Counted from the stretch's first letter, positions 9,544 through 19,464 are shown. The stretch is 64,000 nucleotides of DNA from Bacillota bacterium (GCA_023410025.1 JAEYQM010000023.1:1-64000), one strand, 5' to 3'. Notes: generated by a model from the letters alone, not told the origin. Numbers and translations are program-made.

Positions 9544-10275
9544 TATTTTTTTTATAATGATTACAAAGTAAATTATTATATCTCAGGCACAAAAGATTGG
9601 TTAGTACTATTACATGGATGGAAAATGAGCCAAGACACTTATATAGGTGTAACTAATAAACTTAGTAAACATTACAAGGTTTTATCAATTGATTTACTAG
9701 GGTTTGGTGAAAGTGATCTTCCAAATGAACCATTATTCATTAGTGATTATCTCGATATGTTAGAAAAGTTATTAAATCATTTAGGTATTGAAAATCCAAC
9801 ATTACTAGGACATTCTTTTGGTGGAAAGCTGGCAACTTACTATGCATTAAAACATAAAGTAAAAAAATTAATTCTTGTTAGCCCTTCTGGTATAAAACAT
9901 TTTAATTTAAAAGTATTTTTAAAAATTAGACTTTATAAATTTATAAAATTCATATATAAAATTTTAGGTATTGACATTACAAAACTTCAAAACAAATATG
10001 GAAGTAATGATTACAAAAACTTATCTCCAGTTATGAAAAAAACAATGACAAATATCTTAAAGGGTAATGTAAAAAAAGAACTAAAAAAAATAACTTCTCC
10101 TACACTAATGCTATGGGGTTACTATGACAAAATAACTCCATATAAGGACTCAAATATATATTTGAAAAAGATTAAAAATTCAAAATTAGTAACATTTCAG
10201 CGTAGTGGACATTTTTGTTACTTAGATGAACCAGAAAAATTTATATACACAATTATAAGTGAGGAAAAATTATGA
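9541..10275 (+). CDS. Alpha/beta-fold hydrolase
   Basis: Cytoplasmic alpha/beta hydrolase, 244 residues. Visible motifs are the oxyanion segment LLHGW, GFGESD, the nucleophile elbow GHSFGG (S92), the acid in LWGYYDKITP (D196) and the catalytic histidine in RSGHFCYLDEP (H224). A GTG at 9535 is an alternative start; ATG 9541 is preferred because GAGGTGG lies upstream at useful spacing. Its TGA overlaps the start of the MurF-like gene, so it belongs to the ltaS-murF-ddl transcription unit. The substrate cannot be told from sequence; an ester or amide of envelope metabolism is only a guess. Confidence 0.85.
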   Translation: MYFFYNDYKVNYYISGTKDWLVLLHGWKMSQDTYIGVTNKLSKHYKVLSIDLLGFGESDLPNEPLFISDYLDMLEKLLNHLGIENPTLLGHSFGGKLATYYALKHKVKKLILVSPSGIKHFNLKVFLKIRLYKFIKFIYKILGIDITKLQNKYGSNDYKNLSPVMKKTMTNILKGNVKKELKKITSPTLMLWGYYDKITPYKDSNIYLKKIKNSKLVTFQRSGHFCYLDEPEKFIYTIISEEKL

Positions 10276-11768
10276 ATATAATTATAAATATATCTATTAT
10301 TTCATCAATATTGACAGCATTATTAATATTTGAAGATTGTTTAAAACTATATCAAGAAACTCATTATAATTTAAAAGTATATATATCAAAAATTATTAAA
10401 TATTATAAAAAATACTTTTTATATCTATTTATTTACTTTCCTTTTTCTAACCTTTGGTATGTAAGTTTAATAAATATAACAGTAAGTTTACTAGTATTAA
10501 TAAAATATGTTAATAAAAAAACAATAAAACATCTAAAGTTTACAACAAGAATTTTAAGACAATGTATTGTAATAGGTGCATTAATATTTAGTATAAAATA
10601 TATATATAAAGATCTAACAAATATATTAACGCTAACAAATTTTATAGCATATCTTTTAGTATTTGTAAGTGGAATTATATTGTTGCCAATTGAGTCTTTA
10701 ATAAGACAATATTACAGAAATAAAAGCAAAAGTAAAATAAAAAAATTTAATCCTTTTGTTATTGGTATAACGGGTAGTTGTGGGAAAACAAGTATTAAAA
10801 ATTATCTATACGCAATTCTCAATAGTAAATATAATTGCTATATAACACCAAAATCGTATAATACAATTAACGGAATATCACTAACAATTAATAATCTTTT
10901 AAAACATGAAGATGCTTTATTTATTTTAGAAATGGGAGCATCAAAGAAAAACGATATTAAACAAATAGTAAATTATATAAAGCCTAATATAGCTATAGTA
11001 TCAGAAATTACCAACCAACATATAAATACATTTAAAAATATTGAAACAATTCTAGAAGAAAAAATGAAAATAATTGAAAATATGGATAGTGATGGAGTTG
11101 GATATATTAATTATGATAATAAATATATTCAAAATTATGTTTTTAAAAATGTTCATAAAATTGTAAAATGTGGAACAAGCAGAGATTGTGATTGTTATGC
11201 ATATAACATTAAACATACATTAAAAGGTCTAGAATTTTCTATAAAATATAGAAATATTGAATTTGATATTTCTACAAAACTTGTTGGTATACATAATGTA
11301 AATAATCTTTGTATATCGATTGCAATTGCAATTGATATGGGAATTACCATCGATACCCTAAAATCGATTCTAGAAGAAATTTCAAACCATGAACACCGTT
11401 TAGAAATCAAGGAAACAAAATCATTAACGATAATTGACGATTCATATAATTCTAATCCAATTGGATTTCTAAATGCTTTAGATGTATTAGATCTTGCAGA
11501 TAACAAAAGAATATTAATTACACCAGGTATTGTAGATTGTGGAAAAATGGAATATGAAATAAACTATGGACTAGCAAAAAAAATAAGTGAGGTATGTGAT
11601 GAAGTCATACTTGTTAGTAATCAATCATCACAGCATATTAAAAAAGGATTAGATGATTTAGGATATACAAAATATAAAATAGTAACAAATTTCAAAGAAG
11701 CAATATCCTTAGTCAATGAAGGAACGCTTTTAATTGAAAATGATTTAACTGATGGATATTTTATATAA
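10272..11768 (+). CDS. murF: MurF-type Mur ligase with N-terminal membrane domain
   Basis: ATP-dependent ligase resembling UDP-MurNAc-tripeptide:D-Ala-D-Ala ligase. Residues 1-150 hold about four hydrophobic segments and a basic linker, absent from the usual soluble MurF. The central Mur ligase domain begins with the P-loop GITGSCGKTS (165-174), then EMGASKK and ITNQHINTF. The C-terminal part has the MurF-like IDDSYNSNPIGFLNAL and ITPGIVDCGKMEYEIN. The next gene is ddl, which makes its D-Ala-D-Ala substrate. ATGA overlap with the hydrolase. A membrane-tethered paralogue with another Mur-like substrate is possible. Function by homology is firm at the superfamily level and likely at the MurF level. 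Confidence 0.82.
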   Translation: MNIIINISIISSILTALLIFEDCLKLYQETHYNLKVYISKIIKYYKKYFLYLFIYFPFSNLWYVSLINITVSLLVLIKYVNKKTIKHLKFTTRILRQCIVIGALIFSIKYIYKDLTNILTLTNFIAYLLVFVSGIILLPIESLIRQYYRNKSKSKIKKFNPFVIGITGSCGKTSIKNYLYAILNSKYNCYITPKSYNTINGISLTINNLLKHEDALFILEMGASKKNDIKQIVNYIKPNIAIVSEITNQHINTFKNIETILEEKMKIIENMDSDGVGYINYDNKYIQNYVFKNVHKIVKCGTSRDCDCYAYNIKHTLKGLEFSIKYRNIEFDISTKLVGIHNVNNLCISIAIAIDMGITIDTLKSILEEISNHEHRLEIKETKSLTIIDDSYNSNPIGFLNALDVLDLADNKRILITPGIVDCGKMEYEINYGLAKKISEVCDEVILVSNQSSQHIKKGLDDLGYTKYKIVTNFKEAISLVNEGTLLIENDLTDGYFI

Positions 11769-11778
11769 GGGGGCATAT

Positions 11779-12843
11779 ATGCATATAGGTGTGTTATTTG
11801 GGGGAAAATCAGTTGAGCATGAAATATCTATTATTACAGGAATGCAAGTGCTGAAAAATATAAATACAAGTAAATATAAGGTTACACCAATTTACCTCAC
11901 TAAAAATAATGAGTTTTTAATTGGGAAAAATTATGATACAATAGAAACATTTAAAAAACCAGTCAAAGGTAAAAAAGTATATTTTAAAAAAGGGAAAATT
12001 GGAAATATATTTTTTAAAAAAATTGACTGTATTGTCAATTGCGTTCATGGTAAAAATGTTGAAGGGGGAGAGGTAGCAGGATTTTTTAATATTTTAGGAA
12101 TACCTAATACTTCAATAGATGTATTAGGAGCAAGTATTTGCCAAGATAAAGCTATAATAAAAACAATATTAGAAAAAGAAAAAATACCTGTTGTTCCATA
12201 TACTACTATCCTAAAAAAAGATTATCGCGATAATAAAGAAAAAGTGTTAACAATTTTAAAAAATATTAGTTATCCGTTAATTATAAAACCATCTACCCTA
12301 GGATCAAGTATTGGAATTAAAACTGTTAAGGATGAAATGGAATTATTAAATGCTATTAATTATGCATTTAGATATGATGATAAATTAATTGTTGAGAAAA
12401 AATTAGAAAAAATAAGGGAATTTAACTGTGCAATTATTAACGATAATGAAATAAGTTTAATTGAAGAAATTAGTTTTAAAGATGAAATATTTACATTTTC
12501 TGATAAATACGAAAGCAAAGAATCAAAACGAATTATCCCTGCTGATATTCCAATTGAATTAGAAAAATTAATATATGACTATACATTAAAAACAGCAAAA
12601 ATTATTAATAATAAAGGTGTAATCAGAATTGATTATTTATATGATAATAATACTCTTTTTGTAAATGAAGTTAATACAATACCTGGAGCACTTGCATATT
12701 ATTTATTTGAACCAAAGAATATTTTCTTTGATTCACTTATAGATAAATTAATTACTAATGCAATATATGATCATTACACGAAGAATCAAAAACTAAATGT
12801 CTTTGAAAGTAATGTCTTAAATATGAGAGGTATAAAAAAATAA
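11779..12843 (+). CDS. ddl: D-alanine--D-alanine ligase
   Basis: ATP-grasp ligase making the D-Ala-D-Ala dipeptide for MurF, 354 residues. Motifs: LFGGKSVEHEISI at the N-terminus, VHGKNVEGG, IIKPSTLGSSIGI in the ATP-binding part, and VNEVNTIPGA with metal ligands at the C-terminus. The omega-loop region reads SDKYES, retaining the Lys-Tyr pair that in Ddl enzymes goes with D-Ala rather than D-lactate specificity. An in-frame ATG at 11752 lies within murF. ATG 11779 is preferred because AAGGGGG precedes it at good spacing. The proximal gene order with the MurF-like ligase supports the role. Confidence 0.94.
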   Translation: MHIGVLFGGKSVEHEISIITGMQVLKNINTSKYKVTPIYLTKNNEFLIGKNYDTIETFKKPVKGKKVYFKKGKIGNIFFKKIDCIVNCVHGKNVEGGEVAGFFNILGIPNTSIDVLGASICQDKAIIKTILEKEKIPVVPYTTILKKDYRDNKEKVLTILKNISYPLIIKPSTLGSSIGIKTVKDEMELLNAINYAFRYDDKLIVEKKLEKIREFNCAIINDNEISLIEEISFKDEIFTFSDKYESKESKRIIPADIPIELEKLIYDYTLKTAKIINNKGVIRIDYLYDNNTLFVNEVNTIPGALAYYLFEPKNIFFDSLIDKLITNAIYDHYTKNQKLNVFESNVLNMRGIKK

Positions 12844-12845
12844 TC

Positions 12846-12881
12846 ATACCCTAAACTTCAAATGAGGTTTAGGGTATTTTA
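12846..12881 (+). terminator. Intrinsic terminator after ddl
   Basis: ATACCCTAAAC pairs with GTTTAGGGTAT in a long stem with one inner mismatch, followed by a short T-run. It ends the envelope operon. Confidence 0.8.
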
Positions 12882-12941
12882 TCATTTGATTAAGTTATAA
12901 ATAAGATAATGTAAGTATAATTTAATTGCTTTGTAATCTTA

Positions 12942-12970
12942 TTGAAAAAAAATGAAAATGGGTATATAAT
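12942..12970 (+). promoter_or_regulatory. Sigma-A-type promoter for tilS-hpt-ftsH
   Basis: -35 TTGAAA (12942-12947), 17-bp spacer, -10 TATAAT (12965-12970), with the AGGAG ribosome-binding site and ATG of tilS downstream. Confidence 0.85.
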
Positions 12971-12989
12971 ATATAAATAGGAGATTATT

Positions 12990-14306
12990 ATGCTTAATTT
13001 AATTGATGAAATACTTAATAAACATTCCTTAACGATTGCAAACCAAAAAATAGTAATTGGTGTCTCAACAGGTGTTGATTCAATGGTGTTACTAAACTTG
13101 TTAGAAAAAACAAACGCGGAAATAATAGTTTGTCATGTAAATCATAAGAAACGTTTGGAGTCAGATATTGAGGAAGAATTTATAAAAAAATATTGTTCTG
13201 AAAAGGGTATAAAACTATATATAAAATCTTTAAAAGGTTATATCTTTACAAGTAATTTTCAAGAGCAAGCAAGAGTCATTAGAACAAACTTCTTTTATGA
13301 GGTAATGGAAAAAGAGAAATCAAAGTTTTTATTTTTAGCTCACCATTTAAATGATGACATGGAAACCTCTTTTATGAGAATTATAAGAGGTAGTAGTTTA
13401 AGTGGATTTAGCGGGATTAAAGAGTTAAGTTTTGATAATAATATATATATAATTAGACCGCTTTTATCAGTATTAAAGAAAGATATCATTGAATATGCAA
13501 TTACAAATGATATAAAATTCTTTGATGATAAATCAAACTTCACAAACGAATATACAAGAAATAGAATAAGACATAATTTAATTCCAATTCTTTTTGAAGA
13601 GAACAAAAATTATGATAAAACATTTCTTGATTTTAAAGAAACATTGATTGGTGCTTCAAAACTTGTTGAGGAAGTAATTGATAATAAAATTAAAGAAATT
13701 ATTAATTTTAATAGCGAGTTTATTAAATTTGATAAATTTGATTTTTTATGTAATGATTTATTTGTTCAAAGAGAAATCTTATTCAAACTATTAAAACAAT
13801 TTAGTTTTAGTAAAAAGAACATTGATGAAATAATTAAATACATAAATTCTGATAAACAAAATTTAAGATTGAATTATAAACAAATTGGCTTTTTAAAGGA
13901 GTATAATGACATTTCAATTTATTATAAAAATTTAATTGATCAAGAATATCAAATAGTAGTTGATGAATTTAAAGATTATGTAATAAATGAAAAGTTCATA
14001 CTTTCAGTTACCAAAAAAAATAACAATTTTATATCTAATCTTTCTAAAATATGGTATAATAGTAAAGACTTGCCAGTGGTGGTAAGAAATTATCACAATG
14101 GCGATAGTTTAACTTTAGGATATGGAACCAAGAAGGTTAGTCGACTACTTATTGATAAAAAAGTACCAATCCAAAAAAGAAAAGAAACACTTGTTTTAGA
14201 AAAAGATGGTGAAATTCTTGCGGTATTTAATTATGCAAAAAGTATAAAACTTAATCCTAAGGATGAATACGATATGGTAATTGAATTGAAGGAGATTGTA
14301 AAATGA
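12990..14306 (+). CDS. tilS: tRNA(Ile)-lysidine synthetase
   Basis: Converts C34 of the tRNA-Ile CAU anticodon to lysidine so that it reads AUA. The N-terminal PP-loop ATP-pyrophosphatase motif is GVSTGVDSM (residues 24-32), with STGVDS in place of the usual SGGxDS. LAHHLNDDMETSFMRIIRGS and GFSGIKE follow. A TilS C-terminal domain is recognisable (NGDSLTLGYGTKKVSRLL, KKVP). Length 438. The start is set by the AGGAG site. tilS-hpt-ftsH is a classical Bacillus order, conserved here with ATGA overlap to hpt. AUA codons are common in this window, so the enzyme should be essential. Confidence 0.95.
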   Translation: MLNLIDEILNKHSLTIANQKIVIGVSTGVDSMVLLNLLEKTNAEIIVCHVNHKKRLESDIEEEFIKKYCSEKGIKLYIKSLKGYIFTSNFQEQARVIRTNFFYEVMEKEKSKFLFLAHHLNDDMETSFMRIIRGSSLSGFSGIKELSFDNNIYIIRPLLSVLKKDIIEYAITNDIKFFDDKSNFTNEYTRNRIRHNLIPILFEENKNYDKTFLDFKETLIGASKLVEEVIDNKIKEIINFNSEFIKFDKFDFLCNDLFVQREILFKLLKQFSFSKKNIDEIIKYINSDKQNLRLNYKQIGFLKEYNDISIYYKNLIDQEYQIVVDEFKDYVINEKFILSVTKKNNNFISNLSKIWYNSKDLPVVVRNYHNGDSLTLGYGTKKVSRLLIDKKVPIQKRKETLVLEKDGEILAVFNYAKSIKLNPKDEYDMVIELKEIVK

Positions 14307-14848
14307 CTATTAATCCATGTATTGAAGAAGTACTTCTTTCACACGAAATGATTGTGAAAAGATGTGAAGAACTTGGTGAAAGAATCACTAAGGATTATGA
14401 AGGAAAGACACCTATTCTAATTGGTTTGCTTAAAGGCGCTGTTCCTTTTATGGCAGAACTAATTAAACATATTAATTGCGATATGGAAATTGAATTCTTA
14501 GATGTATCAAGTTACGATGGTGTAGAATCAACTGGAAAAATTAAAATATTAAAAGATATAAATACAAATATTGAAAATCGTCATATAATCTTAGTTGATG
14601 ATATTATTGATACAGGTTTAACTTTACACGAAGTAATTAAATTGATGAAAGAAAGAAATGCATTATCAATTGAAACTGTAACTTTAGTTGATAAACCAGA
14701 AGGACGTAAAATCACTGGTGCAGAACCTAAATATGTAGGTTATGTAATCCCAAATCGTTTTGTTGTAGGATTTGGTCTTGACTATAATGAATTATATCGT
14801 AATTTACCTTATATAGGGGTTTTAAAGCGTAGCGTTTACGAAAAATAA
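14303..14848 (+). CDS. hpt: Hypoxanthine phosphoribosyltransferase
   Basis: Purine salvage enzyme joining hypoxanthine or guanine to PRPP. The PRPP-binding loop VDDIIDTGLT is at residues 98-107, and GLLKGAVPFMAEL and the C-terminal VGFGLDYNELYRNLPYIG block are typical. Length 181 residues. It starts within the end of tilS (ATGA) and precedes ftsH by 11 bases, as in Bacillus. Confidence 0.97.
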   Translation: MTINPCIEEVLLSHEMIVKRCEELGERITKDYEGKTPILIGLLKGAVPFMAELIKHINCDMEIEFLDVSSYDGVESTGKIKILKDINTNIENRHIILVDDIIDTGLTLHEVIKLMKERNALSIETVTLVDKPEGRKITGAEPKYVGYVIPNRFVVGFGLDYNELYRNLPYIGVLKRSVYEK

Positions 14849-14859
14849 AGGAGGAAAAG

Positions 14860-16854
14860 ATGTCTCAAGTTCCAAATAAAAAATCAGGAATGTTCTCAAA
14901 AAGAGACTTTGGATTAATTTTAATAATCACAATGGTAATCATTGGTATAATTGTATTGATTAGCCAAAATGCAAATAAACCGGATGAATTAACGCCAATT
15001 GACTTAATAACTTATGCTGAGTCTGGTGCAGTTAGTGAAATAATAATAACTCCAGCAGGAAGTGGTGCTAATAGTAGTTTATACTATGCCACTGGGCAAT
15101 ATAAAGTTGATGGTGAAACAAAATCATTTGTAAGTTTATTAATTGTAGATTATGTAGATTTATTAATACAAATTAATGCGGATAATAGTGCATCATTTAC
15201 ACTTGAATTTAAAGAGTTAAATGAAATTGACATAGCTGGATTAATAATGTCAATTGTATTACCAATAGGATTAGTAGTATTCCTTGTAATAATATTTAAA
15301 AATTCAGCAGGTGGAAACAATAAAGCATTTGATTTCGCAAAGAGTAGAGCTAAATTAAACCGTCAATCAACAACAACATTTAAGGATGTTGCTGGTGCTG
15401 ATGAAGAAAAAGAAGAAATGCAAGAAATTATTGATTTCTTGAAGTTTCCTAAAAAATACTTTGAAATTGGTGCTCGTATTCCTAAGGGTATCTTATTATC
15501 TGGTCCACCAGGAACAGGTAAAACATTACTTGCTCGTGCAGTAGCTGGAGAAGCAAAAGTTCCTTTCTACTCAATATCTGGATCTGACTTCGTTGAAATG
15601 TTTGTCGGAGTTGGTGCAAGCCGTGTAAGAGATATGTTTAAGGTTGCAAAACAAACTGCACCATGTATTGTTTTTATAGATGAAATTGATGCTGTAGGTA
15701 GACAAAGAGGAGCTGGTTTAGGTGGAGGTCACGATGAACGTGAACAAACATTAAACCAATTACTAGTTGAAATGGATGGATTTGGTGATAACAGTGGTGT
15801 AATTATTATGGCTGCAACAAACAGACCAGATGTACTAGACCCTGCATTACTTCGTCCAGGACGATTTGACCGTCAAATTACAATGAGTAATCCTGACGTT
15901 CGTGGAAGAACTGAAATATTAAAAGTACATGCACGTAATAAAAAATTATCTCCAAAGATAAACTTAGAAGATATATCTAAGAGAACACCAGGATTTAGTG
16001 GTGCTGATCTTGAAAACTTACTTAATGAAGCTGCCTTACTTGCTGCAAGAGAAAATAGAAAAGAAATCAAAATTTATGATATTGATGAAGCTATTGACCG
16101 TGTTCTTATGGGACCAGCAAAGAGAAGTAGAAAATATAGTGAGTCTGAAAAAAGAATGGTTGCCTTCCATGAAGCTGGTCATGCAATTTTAGGATTAAAA
16201 CTTGATAGCGCTGAAGTAGTTCAAAAGGTAACAATCGTTCCACGTGGTCAAGCTGGTGGATATGCAATGATGACTCCTGAAGAAGAAAAATTCTTAGAAA
16301 CAAAAACATCATTACTTGATAGAATTACAGGGTTACTTGGTGGACGTGTATCTGAAGAATTATATATTGGTGCAATTACTACAGGAGCTCATAATGACTT
16401 CCAAAAAGCAACAGCAATTGCCAGAGCAATGGTTGCTGAATACGGAATGAGTAAATTAGGTCCAATTCAATATGAACGTCAAGCTGGTTCAGTATTCTTA
16501 GGTAGAGATTATATGACAGATAAGAACTTCTCTGATCAAGTTGCCTTAGAAATTGACCATGAAGTAAGAGAAATAATCAATCAATGTTATGAAAGAGCAA
16601 AACAAGTATTAACAGAAAATAAAGATCTTTTATTCTTAGTTGCTGAACACTTAATTGAAATTGAAACTCTTACTAAAGAAGATATCTACGAACTTGTTAA
16701 CACTGGTCAATTAAACTGGTGGGAAAAGAAAAAAGCTAAACAAGAAGCTGAAAAAATTGCTCAAGAAAAAGAAGCGGAACTTCAAGAAATATATAAAAAA
16801 CAACTTGAAGCAATGGAACAAGCTAAGAAGAATAATCAAGATACAGAGAACTAA
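14860..16854 (+). CDS. ftsH: ATP-dependent zinc metalloprotease FtsH
   Basis: Membrane-bound AAA+ protease for quality control of membrane and regulatory proteins. Two membrane segments (about residues 17-35 and 125-147) flank a small extracytoplasmic domain. The AAA domain has Walker A GPPGTGKT (215-222), [13 protein letters not shown], and the arginine-finger region RPGRFDRQI. The zinc site is HEAGH (437-441). The C-terminus is a Lys/Glu/Gln-rich coiled tail. Length 664. A strong GGAGG site precedes the ATG. Confidence 0.98.
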   Translation: MSQVPNKKSGMFSKRDFGLILIITMVIIGIIVLISQNANKPDELTPIDLITYAESGAVSEIIITPAGSGANSSLYYATGQYKVDGETKSFVSLLIVDYVDLLIQINADNSASFTLEFKELNEIDIAGLIMSIVLPIGLVVFLVIIFKNSAGGNNKAFDFAKSRAKLNRQSTTTFKDVAGADEEKEEMQEIIDFLKFPKKYFEIGARIPKGILLSGPPGTGKTLLARAVAGEAKVPFYSISGSDFVEMFVGVGASRVRDMFKVAKQTAPCIVFIDEIDAVGRQRGAGLGGGHDEREQTLNQLLVEMDGFGDNSGVIIMAATNRPDVLDPALLRPGRFDRQITMSNPDVRGRTEILKVHARNKKLSPKINLEDISKRTPGFSGADLENLLNEAALLAARENRKEIKIYDIDEAIDRVLMGPAKRSRKYSESEKRMVAFHEAGHAILGLKLDSAEVVQKVTIVPRGQAGGYAMMTPEEEKFLETKTSLLDRITGLLGGRVSEELYIGAITTGAHNDFQKATAIARAMVAEYGMSKLGPIQYERQAGSVFLGRDYMTDKNFSDQVALEIDHEVREIINQCYERAKQVLTENKDLLFLVAEHLIEIETLTKEDIYELVNTGQLNWWEKKKAKQEAEKIAQEKEAELQEIYKKQLEAMEQAKKNNQDTEN

Positions 16855-16856
16855 TT

Positions 16857-17123
16857 ATGAGATTAGATAAATTTCTAAAAGTTTCAAGATTAATTAAAAG
16901 AAGAACAGTAGCCAGTGAAGCTGCAAAGGATGAAAAAATTTTTGTTAATAATAAATTAGCAAAACCATCTACTGTTTTAAAAGTAGATGATGTTATTCAA
17001 ATTAATTATTTCAGAAAAACAGTTACTGTAAGAGTTAAAGCCCTCATCTCTTCAACAAAAAAAGAAGATGCAGATCAAATGTTTGAAATAATAGAAATAA
17101 AAGAAAATGAGGCAGTTAATTAA
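16857..17123 (+). CDS. rqcP: S4-domain RNA-binding protein RqcP (YabO/HslR family)
   Basis: 88-residue protein consisting of one S4 RNA-binding domain: MRLDKFLKVSRLIKRRTVASEA, then IFVNNKLAKPSTVLKVDDVI. It matches the YabO/RqcP family, which helps RqcH add alanine tails to stalled nascent chains on 50S subunits. It begins two bases after the ftsH stop without a clear ribosome-binding site, so translation probably depends on ftsH. In Bacillus yabO sits beside yabP-yabQ near tilS-hprT-ftsH. Here it is attached to ftsH while yabPQ lies about 10 kb away. Confidence 0.88.
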   Translation: MRLDKFLKVSRLIKRRTVASEAAKDEKIFVNNKLAKPSTVLKVDDVIQINYFRKTVTVRVKALISSTKKEDADQMFEIIEIKENEAVN

Positions 17124-17133
17124 ATTAACTGCC
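17111..17133 (+). terminator. Hairpin over the rqcP stop codon
   Basis: A 10-bp perfect stem GGCAGTTAAT with ATTAACTGCC and loop TAA, which is the rqcP stop codon itself. The following bases (CTTAATTAT) have only a weak T-run, so termination would be partial. Confidence 0.5.
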
Positions 17134-17164
17134 CTTAATTATAAAAATATAAAGTGAGGAAAAT

Positions 17165-18457
17165 ATGAGAAAAGAATTAAAGATAGCAATCATTGGCTCT
17201 GGTAGTACATACACTCCAGAAATTATTGAAGGATTTATAAACAAAAAAGATTCACTTCCACTTAGAAAATTATACCTAATGGATATCGATTCTAGAAAAC
17301 TAAACATTGTTGGAAATCTATGCAAGAGAATGGTTGAATTTGCAAAATTAGATTGCGAAGTTGTATTAACTCAAAATCTTGATGAAGCATTAGAGGGTGC
17401 AGATTTCGTATTAGCTCAAATTCGTGTTGGTAAATTACCAGCTAGAGTATTAGATGAAAAAATTCCACTAAAATATAATTTAATTGGTCAAGAAACAAAT
17501 GGTATTGGTGGGTTCTTTAAAGGGTTAAGAACAATTCCTGTAATCTTAGAAATTACTAAAAAAATGGAAAAATTATGTCCTGATGCTTGGTTAATTAATT
17601 TTAGTAACCCAGCTGGTATGATAACTGATGCAGTATTAAATCATTCAAAAATTAAAATGTTAGGTTTATGTAATGTTCCACTAAACATGATTGACAGTTT
17701 AAAGAAACGTTTAGGCTTACAAAGTGCCCAAGTTGAATATGTAGGATTAAACCACTTAAGTTGGGTTACATCAATTGTTAGTGATGGAAAAGATTACTTA
17801 CAAACAGCAATTAAAGAAGGAATCAATAGCGAAGCTATGAAGAATATTCCAGCAAGTGGATTTACACCTGAATTAATAAAAACAGTTGGTGCAATTCCAT
17901 CTTCATACTTAGAATATTACTATTACAAAGATCACAAATTAGAAAATGCTAAGAATGCTGAAAAGTGCCGTGGCGAAGTATGTATGGGAATTGAAGAAAA
18001 CTTACTAGAAATCTATTCAGATAGTGAAGTCCATGTAAAACCAGAACTTTTAGGTAAACGTGGGGGATCAAGATACAGTGAAGTTGCTATTAACTTAGTT
18101 GACTCAATTTATAATGACCGTGGCGATGTTCAAGTTGTTAACTGCTTAAATAATGGTGCAATTCCATTTATGGCAGATAATGATGCAATTGAAATTAGTG
18201 CAATTATCGATAAAGATGGTGCACATCCAATTAAAGCAAACTTTGAAAATGATCATATTAAAGAATATATGTTAATGATGAAAGCATACGAAAAACATGC
18301 TATTAATGCTGCGATTAACGGTGATGAGGATGAAGCAGTTAGAGCTTTATTAATAAACCCATTAGTTGGTGATTACAAGAGCTTCTATCCTTGCTTTAAA
18401 GAATTACTAGAAGTTCATAAAGAATACTTACCTAACTTCTTTAAAGGAGAAAAATAG
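17165..18457 (+). CDS. Family 4 glycoside hydrolase (6-phospho-beta-glucosidase-like)
   Basis: NAD- and divalent-metal-dependent GH4 enzyme that cleaves 6-phospho-glycosides by an oxidation-elimination route. The NAD-binding motif GSGSTYTPE is at residues 11-19. LMDID, the block around GQETNGIGGFFKGLRTIP, INFSNPAG, LCNVP (metal-binding Cys) and GLNHLSW (metal-binding His) follow. The length of 430 is normal. The start has a GTGAGG site. The next gene, a GlcNAc-type kinase, starts at the stop base, so the pair probably works on amino-sugar or cell-wall disaccharides. No PTS transporter is adjacent. Substrate assignment to phosphorylated chitobiose or a MurNAc glycoside is inference. Confidence 0.9.
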   Translation: MRKELKIAIIGSGSTYTPEIIEGFINKKDSLPLRKLYLMDIDSRKLNIVGNLCKRMVEFAKLDCEVVLTQNLDEALEGADFVLAQIRVGKLPARVLDEKIPLKYNLIGQETNGIGGFFKGLRTIPVILEITKKMEKLCPDAWLINFSNPAGMITDAVLNHSKIKMLGLCNVPLNMIDSLKKRLGLQSAQVEYVGLNHLSWVTSIVSDGKDYLQTAIKEGINSEAMKNIPASGFTPELIKTVGAIPSSYLEYYYYKDHKLENAKNAEKCRGEVCMGIEENLLEIYSDSEVHVKPELLGKRGGSRYSEVAINLVDSIYNDRGDVQVVNCLNNGAIPFMADNDAIEISAIIDKDGAHPIKANFENDHIKEYMLMMKAYEKHAINAAINGDEDEAVRALLINPLVGDYKSFYPCFKELLEVHKEYLPNFFKGEK

Positions 18458-19464
18458 TGTATATTTTAGGTGTAGACGGAGGAAATACAAAGACGGATTA
18501 CTATTTATTTGATGTAAATGGTAAGTTTGTAGATTTTTATCGTGGGGGAACTTGTTCACATGAAGGTTTAAAAGATAGTTTTGAAGGAAGCTATCGTGTT
18601 ATGAAAGAAGTTTTAGACAATTTTTTTAATAAAAACAATATAAATGTGGATAACATTAGTGCAGCGGTGTTTGGTTTGGCTGGAGTCGATACACCTTTCC
18701 AAAAAACTAAACTTGAAGAAGTTGTACAAAGATTAGGATTTAAAAATTATAGAGTAGTAAATGATTCATTCTTAGGAATTAAAGCCGGCACTGATAATGG
18801 TGTAGGTGTATGTTCTATTAATGGTACAGGTACTTCAAGTGGTGGAATTGATGACGAAGGAAACTACTTACAAGTTGGTGGCATCGGAGCAATCGTTGGT
18901 GATGAAGCTGGGGGATATCATTTATCAAGAATGGCAATTAGAGCTTGTTTTGATGAATGTTATCGATTTGGTAAGAAGACATCACTTACTCCAATTGTCT
19001 TTGACCTACTAGGGGTAACTGATAAGTATTATTTAATGGAAAGAATTAGTGACTACTACTTAACAAGAAAAGTTGATTATACAATTCTAACAAAAGCGAT
19101 ATTTGACGAAGCTAACAAGAAAGATGAAGTATCACTTGAAATTCTCTCAAAAACAGCCGAAAATTTGGCCCGTAGTGCAGGAGGAGCAGTTGCCAGTCTA
19201 ATTTATAGGGGTCGTCCTCAAATCGTTTTAGCGGGAAGTGTTTGGGTCAAAGGCTCTTGTCCTCATATGATAAATGAATTTAAAAGATTTATCAATGAAT
19301 TTACAAAAAGAGATTGTGATATTAGAGTTTTAACTGTTCCACCAGCAACTGGAGCAATTATTTGGGCCCTTGAATTACATAACAATGCATTCCCAACACT
19401 AGAAGTTAGAAATGATATAATTAAACAAGTTGAAATCGAATTACAAAAACAAGAAGCGAAATAA
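18457..19464 (+). CDS. N-acetylglucosamine kinase-like BadF/BadG ATPase
   Basis: ASKHA-fold sugar kinase of the BadF/BadG/NagK family, 335 residues. Phosphate-1 motif LGVDGGNTKTD lies at the N-terminus. INGTGTSSGG and the IGAIVGDEAGG motif typical of GlcNAc kinases follow, with an adenosine-type LAGSVW segment later. It uses a GTG start that overlaps the last base of the GH4 stop. The upstream AAAGGAG site within the GH4 gene supports it. It would phosphorylate the free amino sugar released by the GH4 enzyme. N-acetylmuramate kinase is an alternative. Confidence 0.85.
   Translation: MYILGVDGGNTKTDYYLFDVNGKFVDFYRGGTCSHEGLKDSFEGSYRVMKEVLDNFFNKNNINVDNISAAVFGLAGVDTPFQKTKLEEVVQRLGFKNYRVVNDSFLGIKAGTDNGVGVCSINGTGTSSGGIDDEGNYLQVGGIGAIVGDEAGGYHLSRMAIRACFDECYRFGKKTSLTPIVFDLLGVTDKYYLMERISDYYLTRKVDYTILTKAIFDEANKKDEVSLEILSKTAENLARSAGGAVASLIYRGRPQIVLAGSVWVKGSCPHMINEFKRFINEFTKRDCDIRVLTVPPATGAIIWALELHNNAFPTLEVRNDIIKQVEIELQKQEAK

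Noticed and set aside
9535..12843. Vancomycin-resistance-type ligase cluster
   Set aside because: Ddl keeps the Lys-Tyr omega-loop pair of D-Ala-D-Ala enzymes and there is no vanH, vanX, vanY or vanRS gene nearby.
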